This document shows positions 11,186-22,300 of a stretch of 64,000 nt of DNA, piece by piece. The stretch is taken from positions 14,511,001 through 14,575,000 of the forward strand of contig NW_024466512.1 of the NCBI RefSeq assembly GCF_017591425.1, written 5' to 3'. The notes beneath the pieces are model-generated. The model was not told the origin of the DNA and did no database searches. It saw only the letters and a list, made by a program, of their open reading frames with translations. A program made the translations under genes and the position numbers. Every line of letters starts with the position of its first letter. Position 1 is the first letter of the stretch. Source of the stretch: Ochotona curzoniae (Eukaryota > Chordata > Mammalia > Lagomorpha > Ochotonidae).

Positions 11186-12957
11186 ACCTGCACTACCTTC
11201 TCTCACAGTGACTCCATGACGGAGATATACCAATGACCAATGCAAATAGACTCTTCATGGGTGATTCAGTTGCAAGCATTTGAAAGGTGATTCTCATGAA
11301 CATCTTAGAAAAATGATCATGACTTGTGCTCCACAGGATACTCTCACCATCTCAAGTAGAGGCATATGCTCTACGATACTGATGCCACACAAAATTTCCC
11401 CAACATCAACCTGGGGTATCTGTCCTGGAAAGTTCATCAATCTTTATGGACTCAGTCCAAAGGTTCATTGTTGGTCAGCAAGTATGACACCAAACTCCGT
11501 GTGATTAGCATATCAAATCAGCCACTCCTCCACAGCCCAGAAGAGTTCACCATGGGACTGAGGAATCTTGAAACAAAGACAGAAGAATCCCTTAAGCACT
11601 GCCCATCCAATGAGAATCTCACCAACTGCAACTTCCAGTTTTCCTCCAACTTAGGTACAAGTGCCTAGGGCTATGGTAGGTAAGAACCACCACTGCTTTC
11701 AAGGCTATAAACTTCACCCAGATAACTTATGAAAGATCACAAAAATATTCTTTCAAAACTGGTACTTTTTTTAAACTGGCCAAAAGAGGACATCCAAGTA
11801 ATTACGTAATCTTTTTCTCATATACCTATATAACTTCTTATTTTTTATCCTTATTCTCACATCAAAATCCTACAAAGACTTAAAACATGAGAAACCTGAC
11901 ATTGAGTTTTTACACATGGCTTTTCAGAAAGTCCAAGAAAAATTATTGTAGTTAACAAGCAAGTCTATTCGGGTGCAAAAAAAAAAATTTAATTACTTTC
12001 ATAAAAGGCATCTTCCATGAGCTGTTTAAGAACAAGCCTAGCCTTCAGCATGTTGGTAAAGTCATTACCACCCACAGTGCACAAACATCAGCTGGCCTCC
12101 ATGCTGCTTCTCTCCAATAAGGAGAACCAAGGGCTAATGTGCAACCTAGCTCACTGGCCATCATCACTGCAGACAACGTCTTTAGCATTTTAGCTCAAAG
12201 AGTTCTAAGCTTAGTGAATAACGGAGTTATCTGAAAACTTGTCAAAATTCAGTTTCCAGGTTTGCTTCCAAACTCACTGAACAGACTCTCTGAACATGAG
12301 ATTCATTTTTTAGTAAAGTTTTGCAGATGATTTTGATGGTTGACCAGATTTTGAAAACTTTTCATAAATTCTAACTTTCGGAAGCCTGGTAAGATCATAT
12401 CACTTTCAATTAAAGGATTCATTGCTAGTTGAATTATCAATAATCATGACTCCTGAGAGATCAACTTTTAAAATAACAACAAATAGAAGAATCTATCAGC
12501 AATATTAAGTTTCTATTTTTCTGTAACAAATACAGGAAAGAGGATAAGATCTCATGTCCTGATTTTTCTAAAACATCTTCAAGTTAATTCCTGTCATTGT
12601 CATCTAGTAAATAATCAATAATTATTTCAAAACCAAATGTGTTGACAATTGAAATAGTTACACCAAATATTGTAGGAAGTCTCTTGTGCTTAGCAGCAGC
12701 ACAAAATTGTTTTCCTCAACCCTACCTAAATTTGAGTTTATTAATTTCACCAATAGAAATTACACGCATCTGTCTTTCTAGCAATTAACCACCATAATCA
12801 ACTAGTTTTTCTTATATTTGCGGCAATGAATCAGTTCTCGCAACTAGAATGTAAATGGCCATGTATAGATGAGCATGCTAACATCAGAAATTATTTGAGA
12901 TTGAATAACATGGAGGTTATCAAGAGAAACATTCTTGAGAACAAAAAAAATGAGTTC
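11186..12957. other. AT-rich unique block (about 1.8 kb)
   Basis: No repeat family recognised. Minus-strand translation of 12600-12800 gives short protein-like stretches separated by stops, which could be a very decayed pseudogene, but I cannot name a parent. Frame 11366-11668 (100 codons) is also unrecognised. Confidence 0.35.
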
Positions 12958-13238
12958 TAGGGTCAGTACGGCAGCATAGTAAGCCAAGCCTCTGCCTGCA
13001 GCTCCAGAATAGCAAACGGTTGGCAGTTCATGTCCAAAATGCTCCACTTCCCAATTCAGCTCCCTTCTATGCCATGGAAAAGCAATAGAGAATAGCCCAA
13101 GTCCTTGAAGCCCTAAACCCATGTGGCAGACTAAGATTGGCCTAACTGTGGCCATTACAAACATTTGGAGAGTGAACCAGTGGATGGAAGATTTTTCTCA
13201 CTGTCTCTCCCTTTCCAAGCAAATAAATAGTTTTAAGA
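12958..13238 (+). mobile_element. Old CSINE, plus half of a tail-to-tail pair
   Basis: Landmarks: CTAGGGTCAGTACGGCAGCA, AGTTCATGTCCAAAATGCTC, CACTTCCCAATTCAGCTCCC, TTCTATGCCATGGAAAAGCA, CATGTGGCAGACTAAGATTG, TGGAGAGTGAACCAGTGGAT and an AAGCAAATAAATAG tail. It runs directly into an opposite-strand CSINE. Confidence 0.8.
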
Positions 13239-13545
13239 GTTATTTTTATTGGAAAGAGATTTACAGAGAAAAGGAAAGATGGATAGAAAGATCTTCCATC
13301 TGCTTCTTCACTCCCCATGTGGCTGCAGTGGCCAGAGATGAGCTGATCTGAAGCCAGGAGCCTTCTCTGCATCTCCCATGTGGGTGCAGGCTTCCAAGGC
13401 TTTGGGCCATTCTCTTGCTTTCCCATGGCACTAGTAGGAAGCTCGTGACAAGTGGAGTATCCAGGACTTAAACTGGCACATATATGGCATCCTGGCACAT
13501 GCAAGACAAGAATGTAGCCACTGAGTCATGGCACCAGACTCAAAA
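13239..13545 (-). mobile_element. CSINE, minus half of a tail-to-tail pair
   Basis: Complement landmarks: TTATTTTTATTGGAAAGAGA, GATCTTCCATCTGCTTCTTC, GAAGCCAGGAGCC, CATCTCCCATGTGGGTGCAG, GCTTTCCCATGGCACTAGTA, ACTTAAACTGGCACATATAT, with a 5' end at GTCATGGCACCAGACTC. The junction with the preceding SINE reads ATAGTTTTAAGAGTTATT. Confidence 0.88.
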
Positions 13546-13986
13546 TAAATAAATCTTAAAGAGTTCAGAGAAAAGGATTTGAGAGGAGGTCTGGAGTGGA
13601 GGTCTACTTAGCCTTTTACATGCATTGCTGCTGCCTCAGTGAGCAGAAGACGGCTAACAGTCACTATAGACTGTTAGATTTAATTCCTGGAAAGGCAAAG
13701 TAGTAAGGTCACTACAGCAGCCCAGAATCCTCTAAATTCCTAAGACCAGACTTGGGACACATGAAAAAAAACTTGAATCTTATAGTAGCAAATATCTGAT
13801 ATGCAGAGTTCTCTACATTGAAAATGATGAAACATTGCTACATTAGAGAAATTAAATACATTATTTTCATTCATTATTGAGAATGCTAATTTTTGCCAAA
13901 CACATCCATAAATTAAATTCAAACAACCTCCCAAGGTTTTCAGAAATCAATAAGCTTATTGTAAAACTTACATTAAAAGTGTACCA
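13546..13986. other. Unique sequence, nothing recognised
   Basis: Short AT-rich non-repetitive gap between CSINE copies. Confidence 0.45.
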
Positions 13987-14315
13987 GGGCCCGGCGCGGT
14001 GGCGCAAGTGGTTAAAGGTCCTCGCCTTGCACGCCCGGGATCCTATATGGGCACCGGTTCTAAACACGGCAGCCCCGCTTCCCTTCCAGCTCCCTGCCTG
14101 TGGCCCGGGAAAGCAGTCCAGGAAGGCCCAAAGCTTTGGGCCCCTGCACCCGCGTGGGAGACCCAGAAGAGGCTCCTGGCTTTGGATCGGCATAGCATCG
14201 ACCGTTGCACTCACTTGGGGAGTGAAACATCGGACGGAAGATCTTCCTCTCTGTCTCTCCTCTCTGTATATCTGCCTTTCCATTAAAAAATAATAAAAAT
14301 AAAAATCTTAAAAAA
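13987..14315 (+). mobile_element. Full-length young-type pika CSINE
   Basis: Starts GGGCCCGGCGCGGTGGCGCA. The A box TGGCGCAAGTGG is at 14000-14011, and a B-box-like GGTTCTAAACA at 14056-14066 has lost the final TCC. It ends with a TCTTCCTCTCTGTCTCTCCT tract and AAAATAATAAAAATAAAAAT. It is highly similar to the copy at 52136-52475. CpG content and low divergence indicate recent insertion, but the B-box damage may reduce polymerase III activity. Confidence 0.95.
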
Positions 14316-14439
14316 ATTAAAATCAGGAAGACAGAAGTGGTCTCAGCAAAGGATTCTGCACCTCAGGATCACAGCTGCTCAAACACCAGGGATTGTCCCA
14401 AGCCTATCCCTTGGTATTTACAAACCCTGACACTAGTGT

Positions 14440-14710
14440 CTGACTCAGCAGCAAAGACACTGGTTAGGAGGCTCACAACCCACATCAGTGAACCTGGGTT
14501 TGATGCCCAGCTCGGGCTCCCAACTCTAGCATCCCACCGATGCAGATCCAAACAGCAGCAGATAGCCAGCTAAAGCATTGGGGTCATTTCTCTCTTCATA
14601 GGAGGTCTGAATTGAGCTTTGGGTAAGTGGAATTGATCCATAGATCAATCTATTAATATTCTCTCTCATATTTCTCTCTCTCTCTGCTTTTCAAGTAGAT
14701 GAGAATAATT
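14440..14710 (+). mobile_element. Old CSINE, plus half of a tail-to-tail pair
   Basis: CTGGGTTTGATGCCCAGCTC, GGGCTCCCAACTCTAGCATC, GGTCTGAATTGAGCTTTGGG, then a TTTCTCTCTCTCTCTGCTTT tract and TCAAGTAGATGAGAATAATT. This is the older C-repeat layout with much of the body decayed. Confidence 0.65.
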
Positions 14711-15040
14711 TTTTAAAGGTTTGTTTATTTTAATTGGAAAGTCAGATACACAAAGAGGAGGAGAGACAGAAAAGAAGATCATCCTTTTGCTGACTTACTC
14801 CCCAAGCAGCCGCAGTGGCTAGAGCTGTGCTGATCCAAAGCCAGGAGCCAGGAGCTTCTTCTGCATCTCCCATGTAGGTGTAGGGTCCCAAGACTTTGGA
14901 CCGTCCTCCATTGCTTTCTCAGGCCACAAGCAGTGAGCTGGATGGGAAGCAAGGCTGCCAGGATTAAAACTGGTGCCCATATGGGATCCCCATGCATTCA
15001 AAGTGAGAACTCGAGCAGCTAGAATACTGCTCCAGGACCA
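14711..15040 (-). mobile_element. CSINE, minus half of a tail-to-tail pair
   Basis: Complement landmarks: AAAGGTTTGTTTATTTTAAT, CCAAGCAGCCGCAGTGGCTA, AAAGCCAGGAGCCAGGAGCT, CATCTCCCATGTAGGTGTAG, TTGCTTTCTCAGGCCACAAG, AAACTGGTGCCCATATGGGA. Near full length and moderately diverged. Confidence 0.92.
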
Positions 15041-15539
15041 AGAAAAATTTTTAAAATAAATAAATAAACTGACTATCAGAGATACTGCAGAGGTTAGAAG
15101 TTCATAAACAAAAAGCAAGAGGGGAAGCCTCAGATCAGAAAACAAACATCATTGCAGCAAACACCCAGAGCTATCTCCGGCACTGGCACTCCTCCGACCT
15201 ACCCCTTGTGTGCAGGGAGAAGTTGGAGATTTAGAAAGCTAGTGAACAAGTTCAGCTGGGAAAGCAACCTTCGATACATTATAAACAGTTTGAACCAGTA
15301 GAGGCTTCATAGTTCACCCAAATACCATTTCTGAAATCATTCTCCAAATGCATCTTAAGTTATCCCAGAACCCAGAAATTACTTGAAGACAGGATATACA
15401 TAGCAGATATCTTTAAAACCCAAAAGGCACCAGATGTGAGATTCTTACAATCATCTTTACTTATCAACATTCTTTATTACTAATACAGGAAATTACCAAA
15501 AAAAAAAAAAAAAAAGCCAGAACTTAACAAAGGCCAATA
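15041..15539. other. Unique sequence with an A18 run at 15498-15515
   Basis: The A-run could be the tail of a plus-strand retrocopy, but the 300 bp before it show no recognisable element or gene. Confidence 0.4.
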
Positions 15540-15970
15540 AGTAAAACACAGCAGGTTAAGGAGGGAAAGAACCCCGATCTTGCTGCCTCGTGTCTCCTGG
15601 TGATGTAACTGCCCTCCCAGAGGAGCTTCCGGTACACTTGTAGCAGGCAGAACGGGACTCCGGAAGCTCAGTTCGCTTTCTCACACACACAGCCTGGGAA
15701 CCTGCCCTGGTGACCCCCAGAACATGAACCCACAACCTTCTAACAGTGATGACTGCAGGGGATCTTACAAAGAGAATGCAAGCTGGTACCCGAGGGTGGT
15801 TTGGGGCAATCTGTGTTAAGAGGATGAGAGAGGGTGATTGAACCACAGGCTGCGGCCTGACACAGAGCAGCACTGACTCCCTGCCTGAGCCTGTCTCTCC
15901 ATGCACACTCAGCCATCTTCATTTCCAGCACAGAAGTTGCTGCAGACTTGTAAGTCGCCATCAGGGACAG
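15540..15970 (-). other. GC-richer block with ETS and YY1-like motifs and a short ATG frame
   Basis: This stretch is richer in GC and CpG than its flanks. ETS-type words lie at 15626-15632 (CTTCCGG) and 15660-15666 (CCGGAAG). GAAGATGGCT, a YY1-like word on the minus strand, is at 15911-15920. A 73-codon minus-strand frame starts with a true ATG at 15961 (G at +4, weak -3) and ends at 15740; it matches nothing I know. A second, 116-codon frame overlaps it in another phase. It could be an unannotated exon or regulatory element, or chance. Confidence 0.25.
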
Positions 15971-16220
15971 GAACTAAAGTGGAACATGATTCAGAAACTA
16001 GAATGAATATACTCATTTGCTAAATCCCACAGAGCATCCAAATATTAACTTTCTAATTGAAAGTTTTTTTTTTAATGTAAAAATCAGTGAACCAGCTCAA
16101 AATGTAACTGAAGTCATATGTTTTCTAAAATTATGAGGTGGAGAAAAGCTGCTAAAATGAAAAAGGAGGGAATTGAAGGAGCCTCAGAGGGTCCAACCTG
16201 AAGAAATAAAACATGTCCAC

Positions 16221-16526
16221 GGGGCTCGGCGCAATAGCCTAGTGGCTACGATCCTCGCCTTGCATGAGGCAGGATCCCATATGGACACTGGTTCTAATCC
16301 CAACAACTCTACTTCCCATCCAGCTCCCTACTTGTGGCCTAGAAAAGCAGCTGAGTATAATCTAAAACCTTGGGATCCTGTACCTACATGGGAGACCCAG
16401 AAGATGCTCCTGGCTCCTTGCTTTGGATTGGCACAGCTCTGGAGGTTGTTGTGCTGGTTGGGGACCTTCCTCTCTGTGTCTCCATATATCTGATTTTCCA
16501 ATAAAAAATAAATTTTTTAAAAAATA
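16221..16526 (+). mobile_element. CSINE, near full length, moderately diverged
   Basis: GGGGCTCGGCGCAATAGCCT, CTTGCATGAGGCAGGATCCC, ACTGGTTCTAATCCCAACAA (B-box region), CATCCAGCTCCCTACTTGTG, ACATGGGAGACCCAGAAGAT and an AATAAAAAATAAATTTTTTA tail. Part of the region before the CT tract (the usual GGGAGTGAATCATCGGA stretch) is deleted. Confidence 0.93.
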
Positions 16527-17310
16527 TCCATGCAAACATCTGCAGAAAATGTTTTCAGCAGCTCTATTCACCATTGTCAAAAAAAAAAAAAAACCTAGGA
16601 AAAAATAGCTAAAACATCCATCAATTGCTGAGAAAGTAAACAAAATGAAGTTTGTCAATAAATGGAATGTTTTTCAACAATAAGGAGAAACAAAAATACT
16701 GACAGGAGCCACAACATGGATCTCCCTCAGAACATTAGAGAAAAAGCAGATTTGTATATAATGTCCAGAAAAGGCAAATCTATAGAGAAATCAAGATTTA
16801 TCATTGACAACAGCTGGATGGTGGAAAAAGTGTAGTGGGCGAGAGAAGATCTTCGAGTAACAAATGTTTTAGAATTGCATTGTGATGATGTTTGCAATAA
16901 ATCAGTAAATTCACTAAGAATCAATTATCCACTTTTAGAAAGTACTGGAACCAATAGGCATTGTTTCAAGTTGTTGATTCCTGCATCTGTGTGTTTACGA
17001 TTTGTGTGGAAATTCTTTCAGCCATTGCACGCTCCCTATGTGTGCTTTGAACAGGAGCTGTGGAGAAGGCACCCTGCAGTGGCAGCTCACTGGTTTTCCC
17101 AGTGAGTGTGTATTGTGGCAGACACCTGTTCCTCACATAGTCCGGGTACACACATGAGCAATGTTAGGCCACATACATTATGTCTCAAACCTGAACCTGG
17201 AAATTGGCCCAAAGATAGGGCATGAAATCCAAACCCAGCTATTTGGAGCCTTGCCCTAGGGCTGTTTTACAAGTCTTTTCTCCCCCTTAATCTGAGGGTA
17301 TTTCTGTATG
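16527..17310. other. Unique sequence
   Basis: AT-rich DNA with an A14 run near 16580. No gene or repeat recognised. Confidence 0.45.
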
Positions 17311-17545
17311 TGGTGTTTATTTATTTATGTAAAAGGCAAAGAGGCCAGACAGATCTCCAGTTCACTGGCTCACTCACCACCAGCCTACAGCAAAGGGCTG
17401 GGCCTCCCACATGATTGACAGGGACCCAATCATTCACGTCATTGCCTGCTGCTGTTCAGCGGGTGCATTAGCAAGAGGCTGGATTGGAAACAGTCAGGAC
17501 ACAAATTCAGGCACCTCAACAGGAGATGCAGGGTCCCAAGAAGCC
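17311..17545 (-). mobile_element. Old CSINE fragment
   Basis: Complement of the older C repeat: GTGTTTATTTATTTATGTAA, CAGTTCACTGGCTCACTCAC, GGGCTGGGCCTCCCACATGA, GGTGCATTAGCAAGAGGCTG, AGGACACAAATTCAGGCACC, AGATGCAGGGTCCCAAGAAG. The 5' end is missing. Confidence 0.72.
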
Positions 17546-19089
17546 CCATAATCACAGAGTAAAAAACCTGCCAACCCCACCCTCATTGTTATTGTTAGCT
17601 GGAAGGGTCACTTTTCTTCGTTCTCAGCCCAAACATGGAAGATGTGAAAGCAGGGCTAGCTGTTGTCATTTCCCTGCCTAGTAGGAAGAAAAGTCATTTG
17701 CAACAACCACCACCAAAAGTGAAACAATCTTCAGACAAAATACAAAAACAAGACAACAAGAGGCTGAGCCCAAGTACCCCCTGGAAGAAAATCGTTCCCC
17801 CAACCAGTTCACCCCCTGCTTTCTCTGAACTTTGACTCTATTTAACACATTCCTCCCATGTACTTGCTCAAGCTAGTTTGAGTTTGGATTCTATTACTGG
17901 TAAGTAAACTAACAAACGCAGAAGCAAGAATGGGTTCTTGGAAGCATCATAGCTCTCCTATGGGAAACTCACTTGAGCAACCCCTTCCCCAGGAAGTATC
18001 TCTTCCCACTCCAAAGGGTTTCTTGTGCTAGCTCCATGACAGGGATCCATTGCCCATCACAATCACCAGCTTCCACATGGTGGGCAAATGCCTTGTTTAA
18101 AGAGCCAGAAAGAAAACATTACAGACTTTTTGGGCCACACAGTCTGTTACCACTACTCAGTTCCGCCATGGCAGTACCACATCAAAAAGCAATAGAGCAT
18201 CGCTGTTATTTGAAGAACAGGGGGTGGATGAATAGGACCCTTCGGCTATGGCTTTCTAGCCTCTGCACTAAAGGATTCTATCTGTACTTTTACCTGACCT
18301 AAGGTTTCCAGAACTGGATTAATCTTAATCCTTAGTCCATGACACACTGTCATCATTGGTTGAGGATACCCAAGTGTTATGAATACCCTTAATTATACAA
18401 AAGGAACTATTGAACTTACCACCCATTTAAGATCTGGAATATTATAGCAAGAGTTCTCCGGGAGGGGAAGACTTTCTAGGCAGGGGTAACAGTATGCTAA
18501 GTTACATAAAAACATGTAAGAGCATTCTCCACTCCTTGGTGTGGACTGGGAAATACAAAGAACATGGACAATAGTGGAGCAAAAAATCAGATACTCCAAC
18601 CTGTTGTGCAATCATTGACATAAGTACATATGAGCACATACATGCACATACTTCTACATCTATTGGTGGTATAAGTACTAAATGGTCAGCGCGGCCAGAA
18701 ATTTTCTGGGCCCTAGTCTTAAAATCTCTAACTTGAAGTTAGAAGATACTTGTAAGAAACTTTGAAGCAGAGATTTGTAAGCAAGTTAATCTGTTCAGCT
18801 ATAGTATGACTCATGATGTATTCTAGCGGGATCTGAGAGCTTGGAATTCCAGGCAAGCATTGGCAGGGTTGAGATCTGAGTTGGGGCACCACTCTCAGCC
18901 TTCAGAAGTGGTACAGACGTTGTGAAAACACTGACACGCTGGCTCCAGCAAGACTAGGGGACACAAGCTGAACTAAAACTGCCGAATGAAGGACAAGAAG
19001 AAATGACCCCCTTTCTCTACTGCAATAAGAAAATAAAGGCCTTCCGTGTATGTTGATCCCCTCGTCTGTGACAGTCTATTGCCAGCAAT
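17546..19089. other. Unique block (about 1.5 kb)
   Basis: Non-repetitive DNA. No exon, RNA or repeat family recognised. Open frames of 60-109 codons overlap in conflicting phases. Confidence 0.4.
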
Positions 19090-19410
19090 AATCCCAGAAT
19101 TGTGATTCTCCCTATGCGTGCATACTAAGATTATATTTCCCCCAACTCCTTTGGAATTAGATGTGACCATGTGTCCTGCACTGTCCAGTGATGAATAGCT
19201 GAAGTAACTTCCATGTGGAAGCTCAGAAACCTCAAGGACCAATGCGCAGTTCAGCCATCTCTCTTCCATGTCATGGTGATGGCAGAAGTGCTGTTGACAT
19301 GGAGACTCCATCACTGAGCACCCAAGTGAGAGCAGGATCATCCTTTGACTTACACTATGCACCATGTACCATCAAGAATAATCCTGTCTTGAGTTATTGA
19401 TACATGAGAT
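19090..19410 (+). mobile_element. Possible MaLR (MLT1-type) LTR remnant
   Basis: AATTAGATGTGACCATGTGT, CCAGTGATGAATAGCTGAAG and the closing GTTATTGATACATGAG resemble the internal 'ATGTGACTAGCTTTGGCCAAT' zone and TGATACA end of MLT1-type LTRs of the ERVL-MaLR group. Divergence is high and the 5' end is not visible. It is an old solo-LTR candidate only. Confidence 0.4.
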
Positions 19411-19437
19411 AAGAGGTCTCTTTTTTATAACTTACAT

Positions 19438-19660
19438 TAGAGTCAGCAAACTATTGTCAGGTCAAATCCAGTACACAGACCCATTATGTAAATAAGCTTT
19501 AATTGTAACACGGTCATGCATATTCTCTTATGTATGGTCTGTGACTGCACTCACATGAGGAGGCAATGGTGTACAGTCACAACAGAGACCATATGAGCCA
19601 CATGGCCTACAATATTCTCTTCTGCTTTCTGCACAAAGTACTTCTTAATCTCCCTTCCCC
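19438..19660 (+). mobile_element. hAT-type DNA transposon remnant
   Basis: AGTCAGCAAACTATTGTCAG, GTCAAATCCAGTACACAGAC, TATGTAAATAAGCTTTAATT, GTATGGTCTGTGACTGC, AACAGAGACCATATGAGCCA and CTACAATATTCTCTTCTGCT match the order of a mammal-wide hAT element. That element has 'GTCAGCAAACTATGGCC', 'TGTAAATAAAGTTTTATTGG', 'GTCTATGGCTGC', 'ACAGAGACCGTATGGCC' and 'CTAAAATATTTACTATCTG'. I do not assign the family name. The 3' inverted repeat is lost. Confidence 0.72.
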
Positions 19661-20166
19661 CTACCTAGACAATGCTAAGCAAACCAGTAGTCAATCCCTA
19701 GCAGTCACTTCTACTTTGGTGGGAAACATGCTTGAGGCACAGCGTGATTTCCCTCAGGAAAAAATGAGATCATGCACTTAAAGCGCAGACCCCACTAGAA
19801 GACTAGTGAAAAGCTGCAGAGCACTGTTGGGGAGACAAGGGAGCCCTCCAAAACTCCCTGAAGTCATAGCACACACATAAGGAAGTTTTAGTTCTGCAGG
19901 CAAAGAAAACAAGGCCTAACAAAATCTTAATAGCACATGTTCTTCAAAGTCTCCCTGGGCCACCTCCAAAGTAGATGCCTTTAGTTCTCTAACACTTCAT
20001 TTACCAGGAGCTTAGCTAGGAGCCAGGAGCAAAACCACAAAGGCTTCGGGAAATTCAAAACACAGATATCACTAATGCAATAGAATAGAGTATGTGGAAC
20101 TTACGTTTTGCCCACCAAAGCTTATGTACTGACTTGGGAATCTCTCTTAGAAGAACAAGAACCAAC
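19661..20166. other. Unique sequence, nothing recognised
   Basis: Non-repetitive DNA between a hAT remnant and a CA microsatellite. Confidence 0.45.
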
Positions 20167-20180
20167 TCACACACCACACA

Positions 20181-20223
<43 letters not shown>
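20167..20223. repeat. (CA)n microsatellite
   Basis: CA run interrupted twice by CC, then about 20 uninterrupted CA units. Likely polymorphic in length. Confidence 0.95.
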
Positions 20224-20224
<1 letters not shown>

Positions 20225-21677
20225 CCATGTTATCGTATATTCACTGAGGGATTCACCCCACCAGTAATTTGTCCACCGATCCCTGTATTTCAAAATGGCA
20301 CTTCCTATTTACAAAACTGTTGACAGTCTGCCATTTGTACTGGTTTGAACTGGCTTCCATGGGAGGCACCAAGGTAAATCTTTATTTCTTCCCTCAAAGA
20401 ACTAAGAAGGCAGTAAATGGTAAGTTGTCAGTTACTGAGCCTGACTCACAACAGGAAGAGACAGAAGAGTCTGTGTGAACAAGTAGAGGAGGCACCAAGC
20501 CTTATTGAAAGATCTAAGCAGAGCCTGGCGAGGCAGACGCATTCTGAGAAGTCAGAAAGTAGAAGAACAAATAAAGCCACCATGCAGGCAGCCATGGCAG
20601 ATGCAATCCAAGGTTAAGGCTGGTCGTCCTGCCTTCACTCCAGCAGAGCTGCCTCTGCCTCCTGGGGAGCATCCAGCATGCTCCCTGGAGTGAACTGCAT
20701 TGCTTCATAGTACCCAGGAGTGGTTTCCTAGTGTTACAAGTATTATATAGCTCGGGTTATGAAGCCCTGCAAGAGTGGTCTCCATCTGTCTGCAGCCCAG
20801 AAAGCAAGCCCTGGCTTAGTAGCCTGGTCACACAGTCTGTCCTCCATGAGCTGGTTGGTCCGGCTATAGGTCCTGGGGCTAGACATCCAACATCAGGAGA
20901 ATAGTTCTTACTTGTGGCAAGCCACAAAGCACCCCAAACAGCCCGATGTGGTGGAGATGTTCCTCTTCAGCTATCAGCCTATGTGCTCACAAGTTTCCCT
21001 CACAGACAGGTAGGAAAAAGATGCAAAGCCTCACATGCAAGAGGCACTCCATAAATCCAGTACTTTGATTCAAAGGGGGAGGAAAACAAAGAAAGAGGTC
21101 ATATTTGAGAAAGATGTTTAACCAAAGCAGCTGAATCAAATTAAGTCTTGGTGTTCCCAAGAATAGCACCTATTTCAAATTTTTGGTGAAGCAGGAATTC
21201 CCAGAAGCATCACCATCCTCTCTCTGGGGCCATGCGTTGTGCAAACTCATTCATATTCACAAGCCTTCCTTCCCAGCAATGCCTTTCCCAGCTCACGCAG
21301 CCTTCGCATTGTCGGCACTGCTGAGCTGAGCAGCTTTCTGCTCTGACGGAAGAGCGAAGATTCAGGTGGGAGATGAATGGTGAGAACAGATGTTCCCCAA
21401 ATCAGATATCTGGTTCCACGCAAATATTGTCAGAGACAGACAATGAGAGCACCGCAGAGGAAGTGTAATTGACACATAAACCTTGTTTCTAAAACAAATT
21501 TTCCAGCTGCCCACAGGGCCCAAAACAAGGCTCCATGAAAGTGATTCATAGACGGCCCGAGATGTAAGCTAAAAACTCAAATGCCTCCATGACACTCTTC
21601 TAAACAGACCCAGAAATCCTCGCTACTCCCAATTAACCCATGGGAAGGACAGGTAACTTCCGAGGAAGAACATTGAA
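20224..21677. other. Unique block (about 1.4 kb)
   Basis: No repeat recognised. The part from about 21190 to 21560 has more CpG and a more structured look than the surroundings and includes an ATTGTC...GACAAT inverted repeat. It is a candidate conserved non-coding segment. Confidence 0.35.
21426..21444. promoter_or_regulatory. SOX-like half sites in a perfect inverted repeat
   Basis: ATTGTC (21426-21431) and GACAAT (21439-21444) are exact complements separated by 7 bp. ATTGT/ACAAT is the SOX HMG-box half site. The two sites point apart, unlike the head-to-head arrangement usual for SOX9/SOX10 dimers, so function is uncertain. Confidence 0.3.
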
Positions 21678-21770
21678 GTCAGGGTGGGCATGTGGCTCAA
21701 TGGTTAAGCCACCAGTTGGTATGCCAAAGCCCTTGCTGGCCTGCATGAGTTTAACTCCTGGCAGCAGCAG
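21678..21770 (+). mobile_element. Old CSINE 5' fragment
   Basis: CAGGGTGGGCATGTGGCTCA, AATGGTTAAGCCACCAGTTG, GCATGAGTTTAACTCCTGGC resemble the tRNA-like head (A box TGGCTCAATGGTT) of older lagomorph C repeats. The body and tail are missing or unrecognisable. Confidence 0.6.
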
Positions 21771-22159
21771 GTGTCCTGGCCCCTAGTGCAGGGCTTTCAC
21801 AGAGCTGACAGCATCATCAAAGGCAAAGGGATTGACCGCAGGGCAGTAGAGGTGTTCACCCACCAAGTGATATCCACCATCATTTCTCTGATTTCCACAA
21901 AGACTTTCTTCATTGGAGATGGAGTGCTTTCCATACTGTGGTAGAAGAACCCAGATACCCATTCCCAGCCCTTCAGAGACTTCACTTACAGAAGCTAGGA
22001 CACTGAGGGATCGCGCCAGGTCAGATTCAACAGGACAAGTAGTAAGAGGAAGCAGGCATGGAGTGGGGTGGTGGGGTGAATCCAGCAAGGGTGGCGAGGC
22101 ACAGATGTCAGGTATGCAACAGGCAGACTTTGCAAGGATCCTGACCTCTGTGCCAGCTC
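21771..22159. other. Unique sequence with overlapping open frames
   Basis: Frames at 21783-22199 (minus, 138 codons) and 21913-22188 (plus) overlap on opposite strands. Neither has a recognisable product and both run into a MIR remnant. Confidence 0.4.
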
Positions 22160-22300
22160 CATTCACCTTGTCAGAATACTCACAATAGCCCTGTACCATT
22201 TAATTAATTAAAGGAAAACACTAAATCTCAGACCAATGACTTGTCCTAAGACAGCCCAATTTGAAAGCAGTATTCGAACTGAGATCTCTACGCCATAACT
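22160..22300 (+). mobile_element. MIR SINE fragment
   Basis: AGAATACTCACAATAGCCCT, CTAAATCTCAGACCAATGAC, TTGTCCTAAGACAGCCCAAT and AGCAGTATTCGAACTGAGAT follow the MIR order (CTCACAACAACCCT, ACTGAGGCTCAGAGAG, CTTGCCCAAGGTCACACAG, CAGAGCCGGGATTCGAACCC). Confidence 0.7.

Noticed and set aside
12688..12712. U6 snRNA-like start (GTGCTTAGCAGCAGCAC)
   Set aside because: Similarity to U6 ends after about 17 bases, and the conserved internal sequence does not follow.
12600..12800. Processed pseudogene on the minus strand
   Set aside because: Protein-like stretches exist between stops, but no parent gene could be recognised and no poly(A) tail or duplication was found.
19995..20080. CSINE fragment suggested by AGGAGCCAGGAGCA
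   Set aside because: Only one short word matches and the surrounding order does not fit the family.
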